Source: Algoriphagus aquimarinus
GTDB taxonomy: Bacteria; Bacteroidota; Bacteroidia; Cytophagales; Cyclobacteriaceae
Direction: 5' to 3'
Length of the DNA stretch: 64,000 nt
Assembly: GCF_900112005.1 (NCBI RefSeq)
Contig: NZ_FOKK01000010.1
Coordinates: 62,001-126,000 of the forward strand
Shown here: positions 33,345 through 42,789 of the stretch, piece after piece
How positions within the stretch are numbered: position 1 is the stretch's first letter
Layout: every line of letters starts with the position of its first letter
Program-made: the position numbers and the translations under genes
The notes under the pieces: generated by a model
Seen by the model: only the letters and a program-made list of their open reading frames with translations
Told to the model about the DNA's origin: nothing
Database searches by the model: none

Positions 33345-34235
33345 TTATCTATGCTGCTTGTAATAGTTTAGCGGTATTTTAGTAGCCAATTCCCTGATCA
33401 GCTCATCCGAAATCATTTCGTGCTGCTTATATGCAAAAATCATCTTTTCAACTTGCTCTACAGAACTTGCCCCGATCACTAAGGAACCTACTGCTGGCTG
33501 AAGCAAACCAAATCGAATTAAAAAAGCCTCAGGGAGCAAACCAGAATCTGCGATCAACTCACGGATTTCTATTACTTCTGCTGCAGTGTATTCCAGAAAT
33601 GGCTCTGCGGATTTATGGATCAAAAGTCCTTTGGCCAAAGTTCCTCGAACTAATACTCTGGCGTCAGATTCAGCGATCAAAGGAAAGGCTGTTTCCTCAG
33701 GTCTGCGATCCAAAGGATTGTACTGCATCATAATGGTAGCAGGAGAACTCATTCCCAGTACTTTCCTGATCACATTTGGGCGAATGGAGGAAATCCCAAA
33801 CGCCCGGATTTTGCCTTGGCTTTTCAGAATTTCAAATGCTTCCAGCGTTTCCTCCCATGGATCTTCCAGCGTGCCGCCATGGAGTTGGTAAATATCAATG
33901 TAATCAGTTTGCAGACGCTTCAGGCTTTCTTCCACAGCTTTTAGAATATAGGCTTTACTTGGATTCCAATCCCAGCCACTTCCATCTGCACGTAGCTGAT
34001 TCCCCACCTTCGTTGCTAGGATAACATCTTTTCGTCTATCCTTAATAGCTGCTCCAACAATCTCTTCATTCAGGCCTTTTTGGTACAAATCGGCTGTATC
34101 CAAAAAATCAATTCCTCCGGCAATAGCTTTATCAATGATCTTCTGATCTTCTTTTAAATTGCCTTTCAGCGACATGCAACCCAACGCAATTGGACTTATT
34201 GTAAAATCTGAAGCAGGTACTTTTCTCTTTTCCAT
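33345..34235 (-). CDS. Aldo/keto reductase
   Basis: A 296-aa TIM-barrel oxidoreductase using NADPH. The catalytic set is visible as DTADLYQKG (Asp, Tyr), ILATKVG (Lys) and YQLHGG (His), with IGASSVEQVEKM near the C-terminus for cofactor binding. Family members reduce aldehydes and ketones; the substrate cannot be read from sequence. It is divergent from pfkA with a 135-nt gap. Confidence 0.93.
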   Translation of the reverse strand: MEKRKVPASDFTISPIALGCMSLKGNLKEDQKIIDKAIAGGIDFLDTADLYQKGLNEEIVGAAIKDRRKDVILATKVGNQLRADGSGWDWNPSKAYILKAVEESLKRLQTDYIDIYQLHGGTLEDPWEETLEAFEILKSQGKIRAFGISSIRPNVIRKVLGMSSPATIMMQYNPLDRRPEETAFPLIAESDARVLVRGTLAKGLLIHKSAEPFLEYTAAEVIEIRELIADSGLLPEAFLIRFGLLQPAVGSLVIGASSVEQVEKMIFAYKQHEMISDELIRELATKIPLNYYKQHR

Positions 34236-34370
34236 CCTTACAAATTCAGGTTTTTAGTGCTGGAATTCAAGCGCTTTTCCAAAAGAGGATTTATTAAAAG
34301 TTTAATAATTTGAGAAACTGAAAGCATTCTTTCTTTAATCCCTATTTTTGGGATCTTAAACCTATGAGCA

Positions 34371-35345
34371 ATGAAAAAAATAGCAGTTTTTACTTCTGGA
34401 GGAGATAGTCCTGGCATGAATGCTTGCGTAAGAGCAGTTGTTCGTACCGCTATTTTCAAAGGACTAGAAGTATATGGCATATACCGGGGATACGAAGGCA
34501 TGATCGATGGAGAGATCAAGCGCCTGCAATCACATTCGGTTAGTAATATAGTACAGCGTGGCGGAACCGTTTTGAAGTCTGCGAGATCGATGGAGTTCAA
34601 AACTCCTGAGGGCAGAAAGAAGGCTTACGATAATCTTATCGCTCATGGCATCGAAGGCTTGGTGGCGATAGGTGGTGACGGCACTTTCACTGGAGCCAAG
34701 CTGTTTTTTGAAGAATATGGTATTCCTACCATCGGTTGCCCAGGAACTATAGACAATGACTTGTATGGCACTGATTATACCATTGGTTTTGACACAGCTG
34801 TAAATACTGCTTTGGAAGCGATCGATAAAATCCGTGATACGGCTGCCGCACATGATAGAATTTTCTTTATCGAAGTAATGGGAAGAGATGCTGGATTTAT
34901 CGCTGTAGAATCGGGTATTGGCGGAGGAGCTGAATTTGTGATGGTTCCAGAGACCAAAACAAACTTGGACGATGTCGTGAAGTCTCTGAAAAATCTTAGA
35001 AAAACAAAATCTTCAAGCATTATAGTAGTGGCTGAAGGTGATGAAGCTGGGAATGCTCAAACCGTCATGGAAAAAGTAAAAGCCAAGCTGAATGATCCTA
35101 CTAAAGACTTTAAAGTAACTACACTTGGACATATTCAGCGAGGAGGAAATCCTACTGCGCGTGATCGTGTATTAGCTAGCCGATGTGGAATGTCTGCGGT
35201 AGAAGGATTACTCGCAGGGCATCAGTTTCACATGGCTGGAGTCGTCAATCAACAAGTGGTCTTCACTCCATTCGCTGATTGTATTGGCAAGACGAAGCAT
35301 TTGATCGAAGATCACCTTAAATTAATGAAAATCTTGAGTATATAA
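34371..35345 (+). CDS. pfkA: ATP-dependent 6-phosphofructokinase
   Basis: A 324-aa glycolytic enzyme phosphorylating fructose 6-phosphate. Motifs: TSGGDSPGMNACVRAVVR for ATP, GGDGTFTGA, PGTIDNDLYGTDYTIGFDTA with the catalytic Asp, EVMGRDAGFIA, and TTLGHIQRGGNPTARDR. The Gly at GGDGT is that of ATP-using enzymes rather than the Asp of pyrophosphate-using ones. TATTTTTG at 34343-34350 is a possible -7 box 21 nt before the ATG, but no good -33 partner is seen. The next gene starts 1 nt after its stop. Confidence 0.96.
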   Translation: MKKIAVFTSGGDSPGMNACVRAVVRTAIFKGLEVYGIYRGYEGMIDGEIKRLQSHSVSNIVQRGGTVLKSARSMEFKTPEGRKKAYDNLIAHGIEGLVAIGGDGTFTGAKLFFEEYGIPTIGCPGTIDNDLYGTDYTIGFDTAVNTALEAIDKIRDTAAAHDRIFFIEVMGRDAGFIAVESGIGGGAEFVMVPETKTNLDDVVKSLKNLRKTKSSSIIVVAEGDEAGNAQTVMEKVKAKLNDPTKDFKVTTLGHIQRGGNPTARDRVLASRCGMSAVEGLLAGHQFHMAGVVNQQVVFTPFADCIGKTKHLIEDHLKLMKILSI

Positions 35346-35346
35346 G

Positions 35347-35682
35347 ATGGGTTTTATACCACTATTTATCATGCTGGGAGGCGGAGGCCTCCTATTTTTC
35401 CTTACTGTGAAAAATGCATTGCAGCGCAAACTCAATCTTCAGAAAGAGTTGCTATTCAAATTGAATTCCTTGAATCCAGCCTTAGGCATATTGGTAGAAG
35501 ACTCGTCTGACCCTGACTTGCTTATAGCTGCGCTAAAAGGGAAGCAACTTGAAAAAGGTATCACTGAAAAAGCACTGAAAATCATTAGAGAACTAAAGGT
35601 CAACCGCATTCAATACAATGCCTTGATTAAAAAAGCGCCCTATAACTGGGTTGGGAAAATCGCAAGTTTTCAAGCGATTTGA
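35347..35682 (+). CDS. Small membrane-anchored protein of unknown function
   Basis: A 111-aa protein with one N-terminal transmembrane segment (FIPLFIMLGGGGLLFFLTV, residues 3-21) followed by a cytoplasmic helical part of about 85 residues (LQRKLNLQKELLFKLNSLNP, KALKIIRELKVNRIQYNALI). No family was recognised. It is in tight tandem with pfkA and so likely co-transcribed. Its last 13 nt overlap the convergent miaA gene. Confidence 0.7.
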   Translation: MGFIPLFIMLGGGGLLFFLTVKNALQRKLNLQKELLFKLNSLNPALGILVEDSSDPDLLIAALKGKQLEKGITEKALKIIRELKVNRIQYNALIKKAPYNWVGKIASFQAI

Positions 35683-36578
35683 TCTTGAATATAAGCTAAG
35701 ATTTCAGCCTGCTTTTCTGGAGAGAACCACTTGATAGATTCATCCTTCTTGAACCATGTCATCTGGCGCTTGGCGTAGCGCCTGGAGTTTCTCTTGAGCA
35801 AGCGGATAGCTTCTTCTTTGTCATATTTACCTTCCAGATACCCGAATATCTCAGAGTACCCGACAGTCTGTAGCGCATTTAGATTTCTTTTCCCAAAAAG
35901 GCTATCTGCTTCATCAAACAAACCAGTAGCAATCATCTGATCCATTCTGAGATCAATCCTCCCGTACAATTCTTCTCGGTCTCTTTCCAAGCCGATTTTG
36001 ATCACCTTAAAAGGTCTCTCTTTTTTTGATTTCACTCGGAAAGAGCTAAACTTCTTACCTGTGCCTCTCCATATTTCCAGTGCCCTCATCAGTCGTTGAG
36101 GATTTTTTTGATCCACTATTGCGAAGTATTCCGGGTCATTCTTAGCCACTCCTTCCTGCAAAAACGCTAAGCCTTTTTGCTCATACTCCTGAATTATTGT
36201 AGCTCGTATTTCTGGCGCAATCTCCGGCATTTCATCCATGCCATTCACAATCGCATCTGCAAATAGTCCAGAGCCACCAGTCATAATCACCACCTGATGA
36301 TGCTCATATAATTCATCCAGCAAAGCCAATGCTTCGCTCTCAAACTTCCGAACATCATATTCCTCTTCTATAGACAGGCTGTTGATGAAATGATGCGGTA
36401 CTTGCTTCAATTCATCAGAGCTAGGCTTGGCAGTTCCGAGATTCATTTCCCGGTAAAACTGCCTGCTATCGCAGGATACAATTTCAGTCTTGAAATTTTT
36501 GGCTAGATTTAGACACAAATCGGTTTTGCCGACTGCCGTGGGGCCCACCACTAAGATCAAATAGGATTGATTTGACAA
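35670..36578 (-). CDS. miaA: tRNA dimethylallyltransferase
   Basis: A 302-aa enzyme adding a dimethylallyl group to A37 of tRNAs reading UNN codons. The P-loop GPTAVGKTDLC (residues 12-22), SCDSRQFYREMNLGTAKPS, GGSGLFADA and ERDREELYGRIDLRMDQMI are all family marks. DEADSLF and NALQTVGYSE follow in the C-terminal part. It is divergent from the response-regulator gene with only 39 nt between starts. Confidence 0.96.
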   Translation of the reverse strand: MSNQSYLILVVGPTAVGKTDLCLNLAKNFKTEIVSCDSRQFYREMNLGTAKPSSDELKQVPHHFINSLSIEEEYDVRKFESEALALLDELYEHHQVVIMTGGSGLFADAIVNGMDEMPEIAPEIRATIIQEYEQKGLAFLQEGVAKNDPEYFAIVDQKNPQRLMRALEIWRGTGKKFSSFRVKSKKERPFKVIKIGLERDREELYGRIDLRMDQMIATGLFDEADSLFGKRNLNALQTVGYSEIFGYLEGKYDKEEAIRLLKRNSRRYAKRQMTWFKKDESIKWFSPEKQAEILAYIQDQIA

Positions 36579-36617
36579 AATGAGTTAATAATTTAGCTGA
36601 GACTCCAAAGTAAAGTA

Positions 36618-37358
36618 ATGAAAAGCAAAAAGGTCTTGATTGTAGAGAATAATGACTTGACTCGAACATTGTTTGAAAATCTAATCGGCCAGCTTTTTAG
36701 CTTTGAATCTGTTAAAAACGGCATAGATGCAGTGGAAAGAGCTTCCAAAGAAAAGTTTGATCTGATTCTCATGGATATTCAAATGCCTTCTATGGATGGC
36801 ATTACTGCAGCAAAAATAATATGGAAACAATCAACATACCAATGTAAGATCATAGCTCTTTCTACCTATTCAGCGGAATCTGCTAAAAGTTGTCTACTAG
36901 AAATGGGGTTTGATGATTTTATTCCGAAACCAATCCGTCCCAAGGAGTTTTTGGAAGTAATCACTGCAAAGCTCAACTCCAAAATAGAAAATACTCAAGC
37001 CACTGATGGAAATCTAATCTTAGACAAAGAAGTGCTTTTACAACTCCTGAAATATAATTCTACAGATAACATCAAGTCTATTTATGGTGATCTTCTGGCA
37101 GAATTTGATGAATTAATGGAGCAAGTAGATTCTGCTTTCAAGGAAAAAGACCAACAAACAGTAATTGAAAATTTACACACTATAAAGGGCAATTCAGGCA
37201 CTTTAGGTGCGAATGCTATATTTGTTTTATCTACAGATGCCGATAGAATGGCTAGATCTCAAGATTGGGATTCATTAGAAAAAGCATTGATAAAACTTAG
37301 AAAAGAGCGCAAAATTTTAGAGAAATATATCAAAGAAGAAACTACTTTTAAGCTATGA
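36618..37358 (+). CDS. Response regulator with C-terminal HPt domain
   Basis: A 246-aa protein. Residues 5-118 are a receiver domain with phospho-acceptor Asp53 (LILMDIQMPSMDG) and the conserved Lys in FIPKP. Residues about 145-240 are a histidine phosphotransfer domain with His187 in NLHTIKGNSG. It has no DNA-binding part. It overlaps the next receiver gene by 4 nt (ATGA), so the pair probably forms a phosphorelay branch. No histidine kinase adjoins; the hybrid kinase at 59.4-61.6 kb is one candidate partner (inference). Confidence 0.9.
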   Translation: MKSKKVLIVENNDLTRTLFENLIGQLFSFESVKNGIDAVERASKEKFDLILMDIQMPSMDGITAAKIIWKQSTYQCKIIALSTYSAESAKSCLLEMGFDDFIPKPIRPKEFLEVITAKLNSKIENTQATDGNLILDKEVLLQLLKYNSTDNIKSIYGDLLAEFDELMEQVDSAFKEKDQQTVIENLHTIKGNSGTLGANAIFVLSTDADRMARSQDWDSLEKALIKLRKERKILEKYIKEETTFKL

Positions 37359-37732
37359 GTAACTCAAAAAATATTTTAGTCGGTGAGGATAGTTCTGTTA
37401 TTCTCAATCTAACTAAAAGCATCCTCGCATTTGAAAACTATCAAATGAAGGCTGCGAAAAATGGAAAGCAAGTATTAGAAATGTTAGAAAAAGAGGAGTT
37501 CGATCTTATTCTTATGGACTTAAACATGCCAGTAATGGATGGAGCTAGCTGTACCAAAATGATTAGAGAATTGGCTGACCCCATCAAATCGAAGCTTCCA
37601 ATCATTGCTATTTCCGGAAATATGAATAACTATACGATGGATGAATTCAGGAAATTAGGATTTGATGATTTCATACAAAAACCACTCGATTACGATAAAT
37701 TACTTGCTACCGTAAAAAAAATCCTCGGCTAA
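37355..37732 (+). CDS. Stand-alone receiver domain protein
   Basis: A 125-aa CheY-like protein with Asp55 as phospho-acceptor (LILMDLNMPVMDG), acidic residues near the N-terminus (GEDSS), Ser in AISGN, and Lys in FIQKP. It has no output domain, so it likely acts by protein contact or passes phosphate within the relay formed with the upstream regulator. The ATGA overlap indicates translational coupling. The next gene starts 1 nt after its stop. Confidence 0.9.
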   Translation: MSNSKNILVGEDSSVILNLTKSILAFENYQMKAAKNGKQVLEMLEKEEFDLILMDLNMPVMDGASCTKMIRELADPIKSKLPIIAISGNMNNYTMDEFRKLGFDDFIQKPLDYDKLLATVKKILG

Positions 37733-37733
37733 A

Positions 37734-38012
37734 ATGGTAATAAAACACACGAAGCACTTTTTGGATAAACTTGAAAATCTATTCGCCTCATCAGAATACA
37801 TGCTGCGCTACGAAAAGGGTAATTTCAAATCAGGCTACTGTGTGTTGAATGACGCCAAAATCGTCATCGTAAATAAATACTTTCCCCTTGAAGGAAAAAT
37901 CAACGCACTGATAGATATTCTGATTGAGCTGAATATGGACCCAGCTGATTTCAAGGACAAAGCGAATCATGACTTCCTCACAGAGTTGAGGCAAACCCAA
38001 TTGAAATTTTGA
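37734..38012 (+). CDS. Conserved small protein of unknown function
   Basis: A 92-aa protein in the middle of a tight operon. It starts with a helix (HTKHFLDKLENLFASSEYML), then a strand pair (YEKGNFKSGYCVLNDAKIVI) and an acidic C-terminal helix (LIDILIELNMDPADF). I recognise the layout as common beside PhnP-like hydrolase genes in Bacteroidota, but know no function. Its stop overlaps the start of the next gene (TTGA). Confidence 0.75.
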   Translation: MVIKHTKHFLDKLENLFASSEYMLRYEKGNFKSGYCVLNDAKIVIVNKYFPLEGKINALIDILIELNMDPADFKDKANHDFLTELRQTQLKF

Positions 38013-38773
38013 AAGTTACTTTTTTAGGAACCGGTACTTCCCAAGGCGTTCCTGTGATAGGTTGCGAATGCAATGTCTGCAAATCATTGGATTTTCGGGA
38101 TAAAAGATTTCGATCTTCCGTTCATCTTCAAATAGGCAAGCTCAGCCTTGTAATTGACACAGGTCCAGATTTTCGCAGTCAAATACTTAGAGCAGGAATC
38201 ACTACCCTGGACGCTGTACTTTTCACCCACGAGCATAAGGATCACACCGCTGGGTTGGATGATATTCGTCCATTTAATTTCAAGCAACAAAAAGACATGC
38301 CTGTTTTCGGAAAGTTGCAAGTCCTGGAGCAAATCAAGCGTGAGTTCGCCTATATTTTCAGCGGAAAAAGATATCCTGGAATCCCTCAAGTGGAGACTAT
38401 TGAGATCGATGAGAAACCATTTACAATTGAGGGGATTACCATCACTCCTATTCCAGTTTTGCATTATAAGTTACCCATATTCGGGTTTCGAATTGGTGAT
38501 TTCACTTATATCACGGATGCCAATTACATCTCAGATGAATCACTAAAACTAATCGAAGGCACAGAAATATTGGTATTAAATGCACTGCAAAAAGATCCCC
38601 ATATTTCACATTTCACCTTAGATGAAGCAGTAGCTATGGCGCAAAAAATCGGCGCTAAAGAAACGTATTTCACCCACATTTCTCATCGACTAGGTCTTCA
38701 AGATGCAATTGATCAAGAATTACCTCAAGGAATAGCCTTGGCCTACGACGGGCTTCAGCTAACTTTGGACTAA
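38009..38773 (+). CDS. MBL-fold metallohydrolase, PhnP-like
   Basis: A 254-aa metallo-beta-lactamase fold hydrolase starting at TTG 38009, the only start that keeps the first strand KVTFLGTGTSQGVP. The metal-binding motif is THEHKDHTAGLDD. The GCECNVCKS loop near the N-terminus resembles the extra zinc site of PhnP phosphodiesterases. The C-terminal LHYKLPIFGFRIG, YITDAN and FTHISHRLGL complete the family. The substrate is probably a cyclic or nucleotide phosphodiester (inference). It overlaps the next start as TAATG. Confidence 0.9.
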   Translation: MKVTFLGTGTSQGVPVIGCECNVCKSLDFRDKRFRSSVHLQIGKLSLVIDTGPDFRSQILRAGITTLDAVLFTHEHKDHTAGLDDIRPFNFKQQKDMPVFGKLQVLEQIKREFAYIFSGKRYPGIPQVETIEIDEKPFTIEGITITPIPVLHYKLPIFGFRIGDFTYITDANYISDESLKLIEGTEILVLNALQKDPHISHFTLDEAVAMAQKIGAKETYFTHISHRLGLQDAIDQELPQGIALAYDGLQLTLD

Positions 38774-40353
38774 TGCATCTTAATTATCATTTCCTGCAAT
38801 ACCTCTGCCCTGAGTTGGAAAAAGCTTTCCTGGGTAAAAAAATCATCGCCTGTTTTTCACAGAACAAAGATGAATTGATTCTGGAGACCGAAGACGCTGA
38901 GGAATCACGGTTTATCCGCGCACATTTTCTCCCACCTCAGATATACCTTTCTTTCCCAGATAGTTTCCCACGAGCCAAGAGAAATAGCATTGATCTATTC
39001 AAAGAACTGATCGGAGAAGAGATCATTGGATGTAATGTTCTAAGCTTTGAACGCGCATTTTATTTCTCCTTCCGTTCGGGAAAAACCCTCTTGTTTAAGC
39101 TTCACGCAAATAGAAGCAATGTACTTCTCTATGAAAAAGACGCTGCGATACCGACTAAGCTATTTAGAAATGGAATTGTAGAAGACCGGGATTTAGACTG
39201 GAAATCTTTGAACAAAAGCTATGATTTGAGCTGGGAAAGCTTCGAAAAACTAGAAGGAAATGCATCTCAGTTCTTACCCACTTTGGGAGCTATTCCTAGA
39301 AACTGGCTGAAAGGAAGAGGCTATCCCGACGCAATCCTTACTTCCAAATGGGAGCTTATGCAGGAGCTTCTAGAGATGCTGGAGACTCCACTCTTTTCAC
39401 TTGTGGAAAAAAACGGAGAAATCCACTTGAGTCTACTACCTGAGGATAATCCTGTCAAAAGCTTCTCTAATCCCATTCAAGCCGTCAATGAGCTTTTTTA
39501 TCTGGCACTTGTCCGTGGGAATTTTGAAAAGGATAAAAACACCATGCTCAAGAAGTATCAGGAGCAGCTCAAGCGAACCAAATCCTATATAGAGAAATCC
39601 ACACAAAAACTGGAAGAACTCCGCAACTCACCACCTCCCTCAAAGTTGGCCGATGTGATCATGGCTAATCTTCATGAATTTCAAGGAGGAAAATTGGAAG
39701 TGGAATTACTGGATTTTTATTCTGGAGAAACTGTCCTAGTGAAGCTTAAGCCAAATCAAAAACCGCAAGATCATGCAGCTTCTCTTTACAGAAAAAGTAA
39801 GAATAGAAAACTAGAATGGGGACAACTGGATAAGACAATTGCTGCAAAAATCAATCAAGCAGAACTACTCGAATCTAAAATTGAAGAACTGAATGCAATC
39901 GAAGATTTCAGAGCACTAAAAAGCTACAAGAAATCTCATGGTGAAGACAAGGTCTTACAAAAAGATGCTGTGGTATTACCCTTCAAAACGTTTGAATTTG
40001 AGGGATTCCCTATTTGGGTCGGAAAGTCTGCCCAATCAAACGACGATATGCTTCGCGGCTACACTAAGAAAGATGATATCTGGCTGCACGCTCGGATGGT
40101 TCCCGGTTCACATGTCCTTATTAAGACTTCGGGCCTTAAAAGTATCCCTATGTCCGTCCTCGAGACGGCTGCTTCTCTGGCTGCTTTCTACTCAAAAAAC
40201 AAAAACGAATCCCTCGCTCCTGTGATCCATACTGAAGCAAAGTATGTCAGAAAAGTAAAAGGCTCACCAGCAGGATCTGTGATGGTAGAAAAAGAAAAGG
40301 TTTTGATGGTAACTCCTAGAGGGCCTGAGGAGATTTTTGGAAAGGGAGATTAA
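38773..40353 (+). CDS. NFACT RNA-binding protein (RqcH-related)
   Basis: A 526-aa protein with an N-terminal NFACT-N-like region (FRSGKTLLFKLHANRSNVLL), a central coiled coil (about residues 260-300, RTKSYIEKSTQKLEELRN) and a C-terminal NFACT-R domain (GFPIWVGKSAQSNDDML then DDIWLHARMVPGSHVLI). Relatives such as RqcH bind stalled large ribosomal subunits and add alanine tails. The conserved DxR/ARMxPG pattern of NFACT-R is present. It is the last gene of the operon and ends before a strong shared terminator. Confidence 0.88.
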   Translation: MHLNYHFLQYLCPELEKAFLGKKIIACFSQNKDELILETEDAEESRFIRAHFLPPQIYLSFPDSFPRAKRNSIDLFKELIGEEIIGCNVLSFERAFYFSFRSGKTLLFKLHANRSNVLLYEKDAAIPTKLFRNGIVEDRDLDWKSLNKSYDLSWESFEKLEGNASQFLPTLGAIPRNWLKGRGYPDAILTSKWELMQELLEMLETPLFSLVEKNGEIHLSLLPEDNPVKSFSNPIQAVNELFYLALVRGNFEKDKNTMLKKYQEQLKRTKSYIEKSTQKLEELRNSPPPSKLADVIMANLHEFQGGKLEVELLDFYSGETVLVKLKPNQKPQDHAASLYRKSKNRKLEWGQLDKTIAAKINQAELLESKIEELNAIEDFRALKSYKKSHGEDKVLQKDAVVLPFKTFEFEGFPIWVGKSAQSNDDMLRGYTKKDDIWLHARMVPGSHVLIKTSGLKSIPMSVLETAASLAAFYSKNKNESLAPVIHTEAKYVRKVKGSPAGSVMVEKEKVLMVTPRGPEEIFGKGD

Positions 40354-40470
40354 GCTTAGTCATCGGCGATCAGTTGTAGTGATCAGTATTAAACTCTGAG
40401 GCAGAGAAAACCTCGAAGGTCTTTTTAAATGCATTGACTCTTAATTCGCTTCTAGCGAACAGCTAAAAAA

Positions 40471-40504
40471 AAAGAGTCCCGAAATATTTCGGGACTCTTT
40501 TTTG
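40471..40504. terminator. Bidirectional terminator between NFACT gene and pyk
   Basis: AAAGAGTCCCGAAAT followed immediately by ATTTCGGGACTCTTT: a perfect 30-bp palindrome with A and T runs at either side, serving the convergent pyk gene and the plus-strand operon. Confidence 0.88.
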
Positions 40505-40520
40505 TGATTTTATTGAAACC

Positions 40521-41945
40521 TTAATCAACAATATGAACTTTCAACATGTTAGTTCTACCGTTTGATTTCAGCGGCATGCTACCTGTGTTCACTATAATAT
40601 CACCAGTATTCACATGATTATCTGCTTTCAGTGTATTTTCGATATCTATGAAAGTAGCGTCAGTTGACACCTGATTCTCATAGAAATAGGCACGTACACC
40701 CCACACCAAACTCATTTGAGTGATCAAAGGCTTGTTTCTAGTGAAGACAAAAATACTTGCCAATGGTCTGTGAGAAGCAATTCTAAATCCAGTAAAACCA
40801 GATGAAGTGATTCCTACAATCGCTTTTGCTTTCACATTTCTAGAAAGTCTAGAAGCCATCAAAATCAAGTTGTTGCTCAAGAAGGTATCATCATCTTCAG
40901 GGATTTTGTACAGGTTGTGATAGATATCAGCATTTTCCTCTAGATAGCTGATGATGCTACTCATTGCTTTCACAGCATTTACTGGATATTTACCAGAAGC
41001 AGTCTCAGCAGAAAGCATCACTGCATCAGCACCGTCCAAAACAGCGTTTGCCACGTCATTAGTTTCAGCACGAGTAGGACGAGGATTAGTAATCATACTT
41101 TCCATCATCTGAGTAGCAATGATCACTGGCTTACAAGCAAGCTTACATTTCTCAACAATTCTTTTCTGCCAAAGTGGGACAATTTCCATAGGAACTTCCA
41201 CTCCCAAATCTCCACGAGCAACCATAATTGCGTCAGTCGCTTCGATGATCGCATCAATATTTTCTAGCGCTTCAGGCTTCTCAATTTTTGCAACAATTTT
41301 ACAAACCTTGCCTTTTGCTTCAATTCTTTCTCTAAGGTCAATGATATCTTCAGCAGATCTTACAAAAGATAAAGCGATCCAATCTACTTCCTGCTCTAAG
41401 CCGAAAGCTAGATCCTCAATATCCTTCTCCGTAAGAGATGGAGCAGATACTTTAGTATTTGGAAGGTTGATACCCTTTCTAGACTTAAGGATACCACCGT
41501 GGATAACAGTACAATTGACATTCTTGCCATCTGTATCATTCACTACCACTTCTAGGTTACCATCGTCTATCAGGATTCTATCACCACTTACTACGTCATT
41601 TGGAAGATTCTGGTAAACCGTGCTTACCAATCCACTAGTACCCACTACTGGGTCATTGGTGATCGTAATTAATTCTCCCGGTTTGATCTCAACACCGTTG
41701 TTTTCTACTTCACCCACGCGGATTTTTGGTCCTTGAAGATCCTGAAGAATTCCAAGGTTAAGTCCTTCGTCCTTATTTATCTTTCTGATTATGCTCGCTA
41801 CCTCAGCATGAATTTCATGTGTACCATGCGAAAAATTCAAACGAAATACGTTCGCTCCAGCTGCTGCCAAACTCTTGATAGTATCGTAGTTATTTGAAGC
41901 AGGGCCTATGGTTGCTAGAATTTTAGTCTTATTGAAATGGCTCAT
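40521..41945 (-). CDS. pyk: Pyruvate kinase
   Basis: A 474-aa enzyme making pyruvate and ATP from phosphoenolpyruvate. Marks: ATIGPASNNYDTI, FRLNFSHGTHEIH, LQDLQGPKIRVG, the catalytic KIEKPEALENIDAI, VARGDLGVE and TQMMESMITNPRPTRAE. The C-terminal regulatory domain is present and ends VNTGSMPLKSNGRTNMLKV. It lies 7 nt downstream of the IPExxxVDY gene and likely shares its transcript, whose possible -7 box TAACTTTG is at 42411-42404. Confidence 0.97.
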   Translation of the reverse strand: MSHFNKTKILATIGPASNNYDTIKSLAAAGANVFRLNFSHGTHEIHAEVASIIRKINKDEGLNLGILQDLQGPKIRVGEVENNGVEIKPGELITITNDPVVGTSGLVSTVYQNLPNDVVSGDRILIDDGNLEVVVNDTDGKNVNCTVIHGGILKSRKGINLPNTKVSAPSLTEKDIEDLAFGLEQEVDWIALSFVRSAEDIIDLRERIEAKGKVCKIVAKIEKPEALENIDAIIEATDAIMVARGDLGVEVPMEIVPLWQKRIVEKCKLACKPVIIATQMMESMITNPRPTRAETNDVANAVLDGADAVMLSAETASGKYPVNAVKAMSSIISYLEENADIYHNLYKIPEDDDTFLSNNLILMASRLSRNVKAKAIVGITSSGFTGFRIASHRPLASIFVFTRNKPLITQMSLVWGVRAYFYENQVSTDATFIDIENTLKADNHVNTGDIIVNTGSMPLKSNGRTNMLKVHIVD

Positions 41946-41952
41946 TAGGGTG

Positions 41953-42381
41953 TTAATAAGTTAATAGGTTTTCTTTTGATTTAAGTTTAGTCACGTCCAG
42001 CTTCATCACATTCTGTATGTAGCGATTTTTTGCCAGCTGATTAGCAAATGTATTAATACTTATTTGAAAGGTCTCGTCTTGTACCAAAAGGAAATAGTCC
42101 ATGGTTTTCAATTCTGGTATCAAATACGACACTTGATTCGTAGAATTCAAGGCTTTATTTTTTAAAAGCTGAACAAATCCGTGTGGTAAAGAAAGGAAAT
42201 ATTGAGAGATTTTCAGGCTTGGTAGCGTCATAAATTCCAGTTCCAGATCATCGAATTTGATTAGGTTAAGATCCAAATCCCTATTGATCAACCAAGCCAT
42301 CTTATAGTCTTTAACGGGTGATACAAGCCCCAAAAGCTCGAAATCGTAAGTATGTTCAATTAGTAATTTGGCCTTCTTCAT
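41953..42381 (-). CDS. IPExxxVDY family protein
   Basis: A 142-aa protein of unknown role typical of Bacteroidota. The family motif appears here as IPELKTMDY (about residues 88-96), followed by FLLVQDETFQISINTFANQL. The N-terminus has YDFELLGLVSPVKDYKMAW. It is usually found between pyk and acpP, exactly as here. First gene of the pyk operon and divergent from acpP with a 152-nt gap that must hold both promoters. Confidence 0.88.
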   Translation of the reverse strand: MKKAKLLIEHTYDFELLGLVSPVKDYKMAWLINRDLDLNLIKFDDLELEFMTLPSLKISQYFLSLPHGFVQLLKNKALNSTNQVSYLIPELKTMDYFLLVQDETFQISINTFANQLAKNRYIQNVMKLDVTKLKSKENLLTY

Positions 42382-42471
42382 GCAGGGAAAAAATGAATCA
42401 AAACAAAGTTAGAAAATTTAATTCAACTTCTATGTTCGGCAATTTGCATAAAAATTTACTTGGATCTTTTC

Positions 42472-42503
42472 TTTGTCAATTAGCTATTAAATATATTTCT
42501 TTG
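42472..42503 (+). promoter_or_regulatory. Promoter of the acpP-fabF cluster
   Basis: TTTG (42472-42475), 20 nt, TTTCTTTG (42496-42503), one base off TAnnTTTG at each of the first positions. The start of acpP is 30 nt downstream. Confidence 0.5.
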
Positions 42504-42533
42504 CGAAGTGTTAATAACTAAACTGATCACAAA

Positions 42534-42770
42534 ATGTCTGAAATTGCACAAAAAGTAAAAGCCATCATAGTAGACAAACTTGGCGTAGAAGAGTCTGAAG
42601 TTACTTTGGAGGCGAGCTTTACCAATGACCTTGGTGCTGATTCTCTTGATACTGTAGAATTGATTATGGAATTCGAAAAAGAATTCAATATCTCTATTCC
42701 AGATGATCAGGCAGAGCAAATTGGTACTGTTGGACAAGCAGTTACCTATTTGGAAGCTAACGTAAAATAA
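42534..42770 (+). CDS. acpP: Acyl carrier protein
   Basis: A 78-aa acidic helical protein carrying the growing fatty acid. The phosphopantetheine attachment Ser37 lies in [13 protein letters not shown]. Length and the ending [11 protein letters not shown] are standard. It is followed after 19 nt by fabF, the usual order in Bacteroidota (acpP-fabF-rnc). Confidence 0.97.
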   Translation: MSEIAQKVKAIIVDKLGVEESEVTLEASFTNDLGADSLDTVELIMEFEKEFNISIPDDQAEQIGTVGQAVTYLEANVK

Positions 42771-42789
42771 TAATTCATAAATTCATTGT

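Noticed and set aside
34238..34853. Minus-strand ORFs opposite pfkA
   Set aside because: They are antisense to a well-conserved glycolytic gene and show no protein features.
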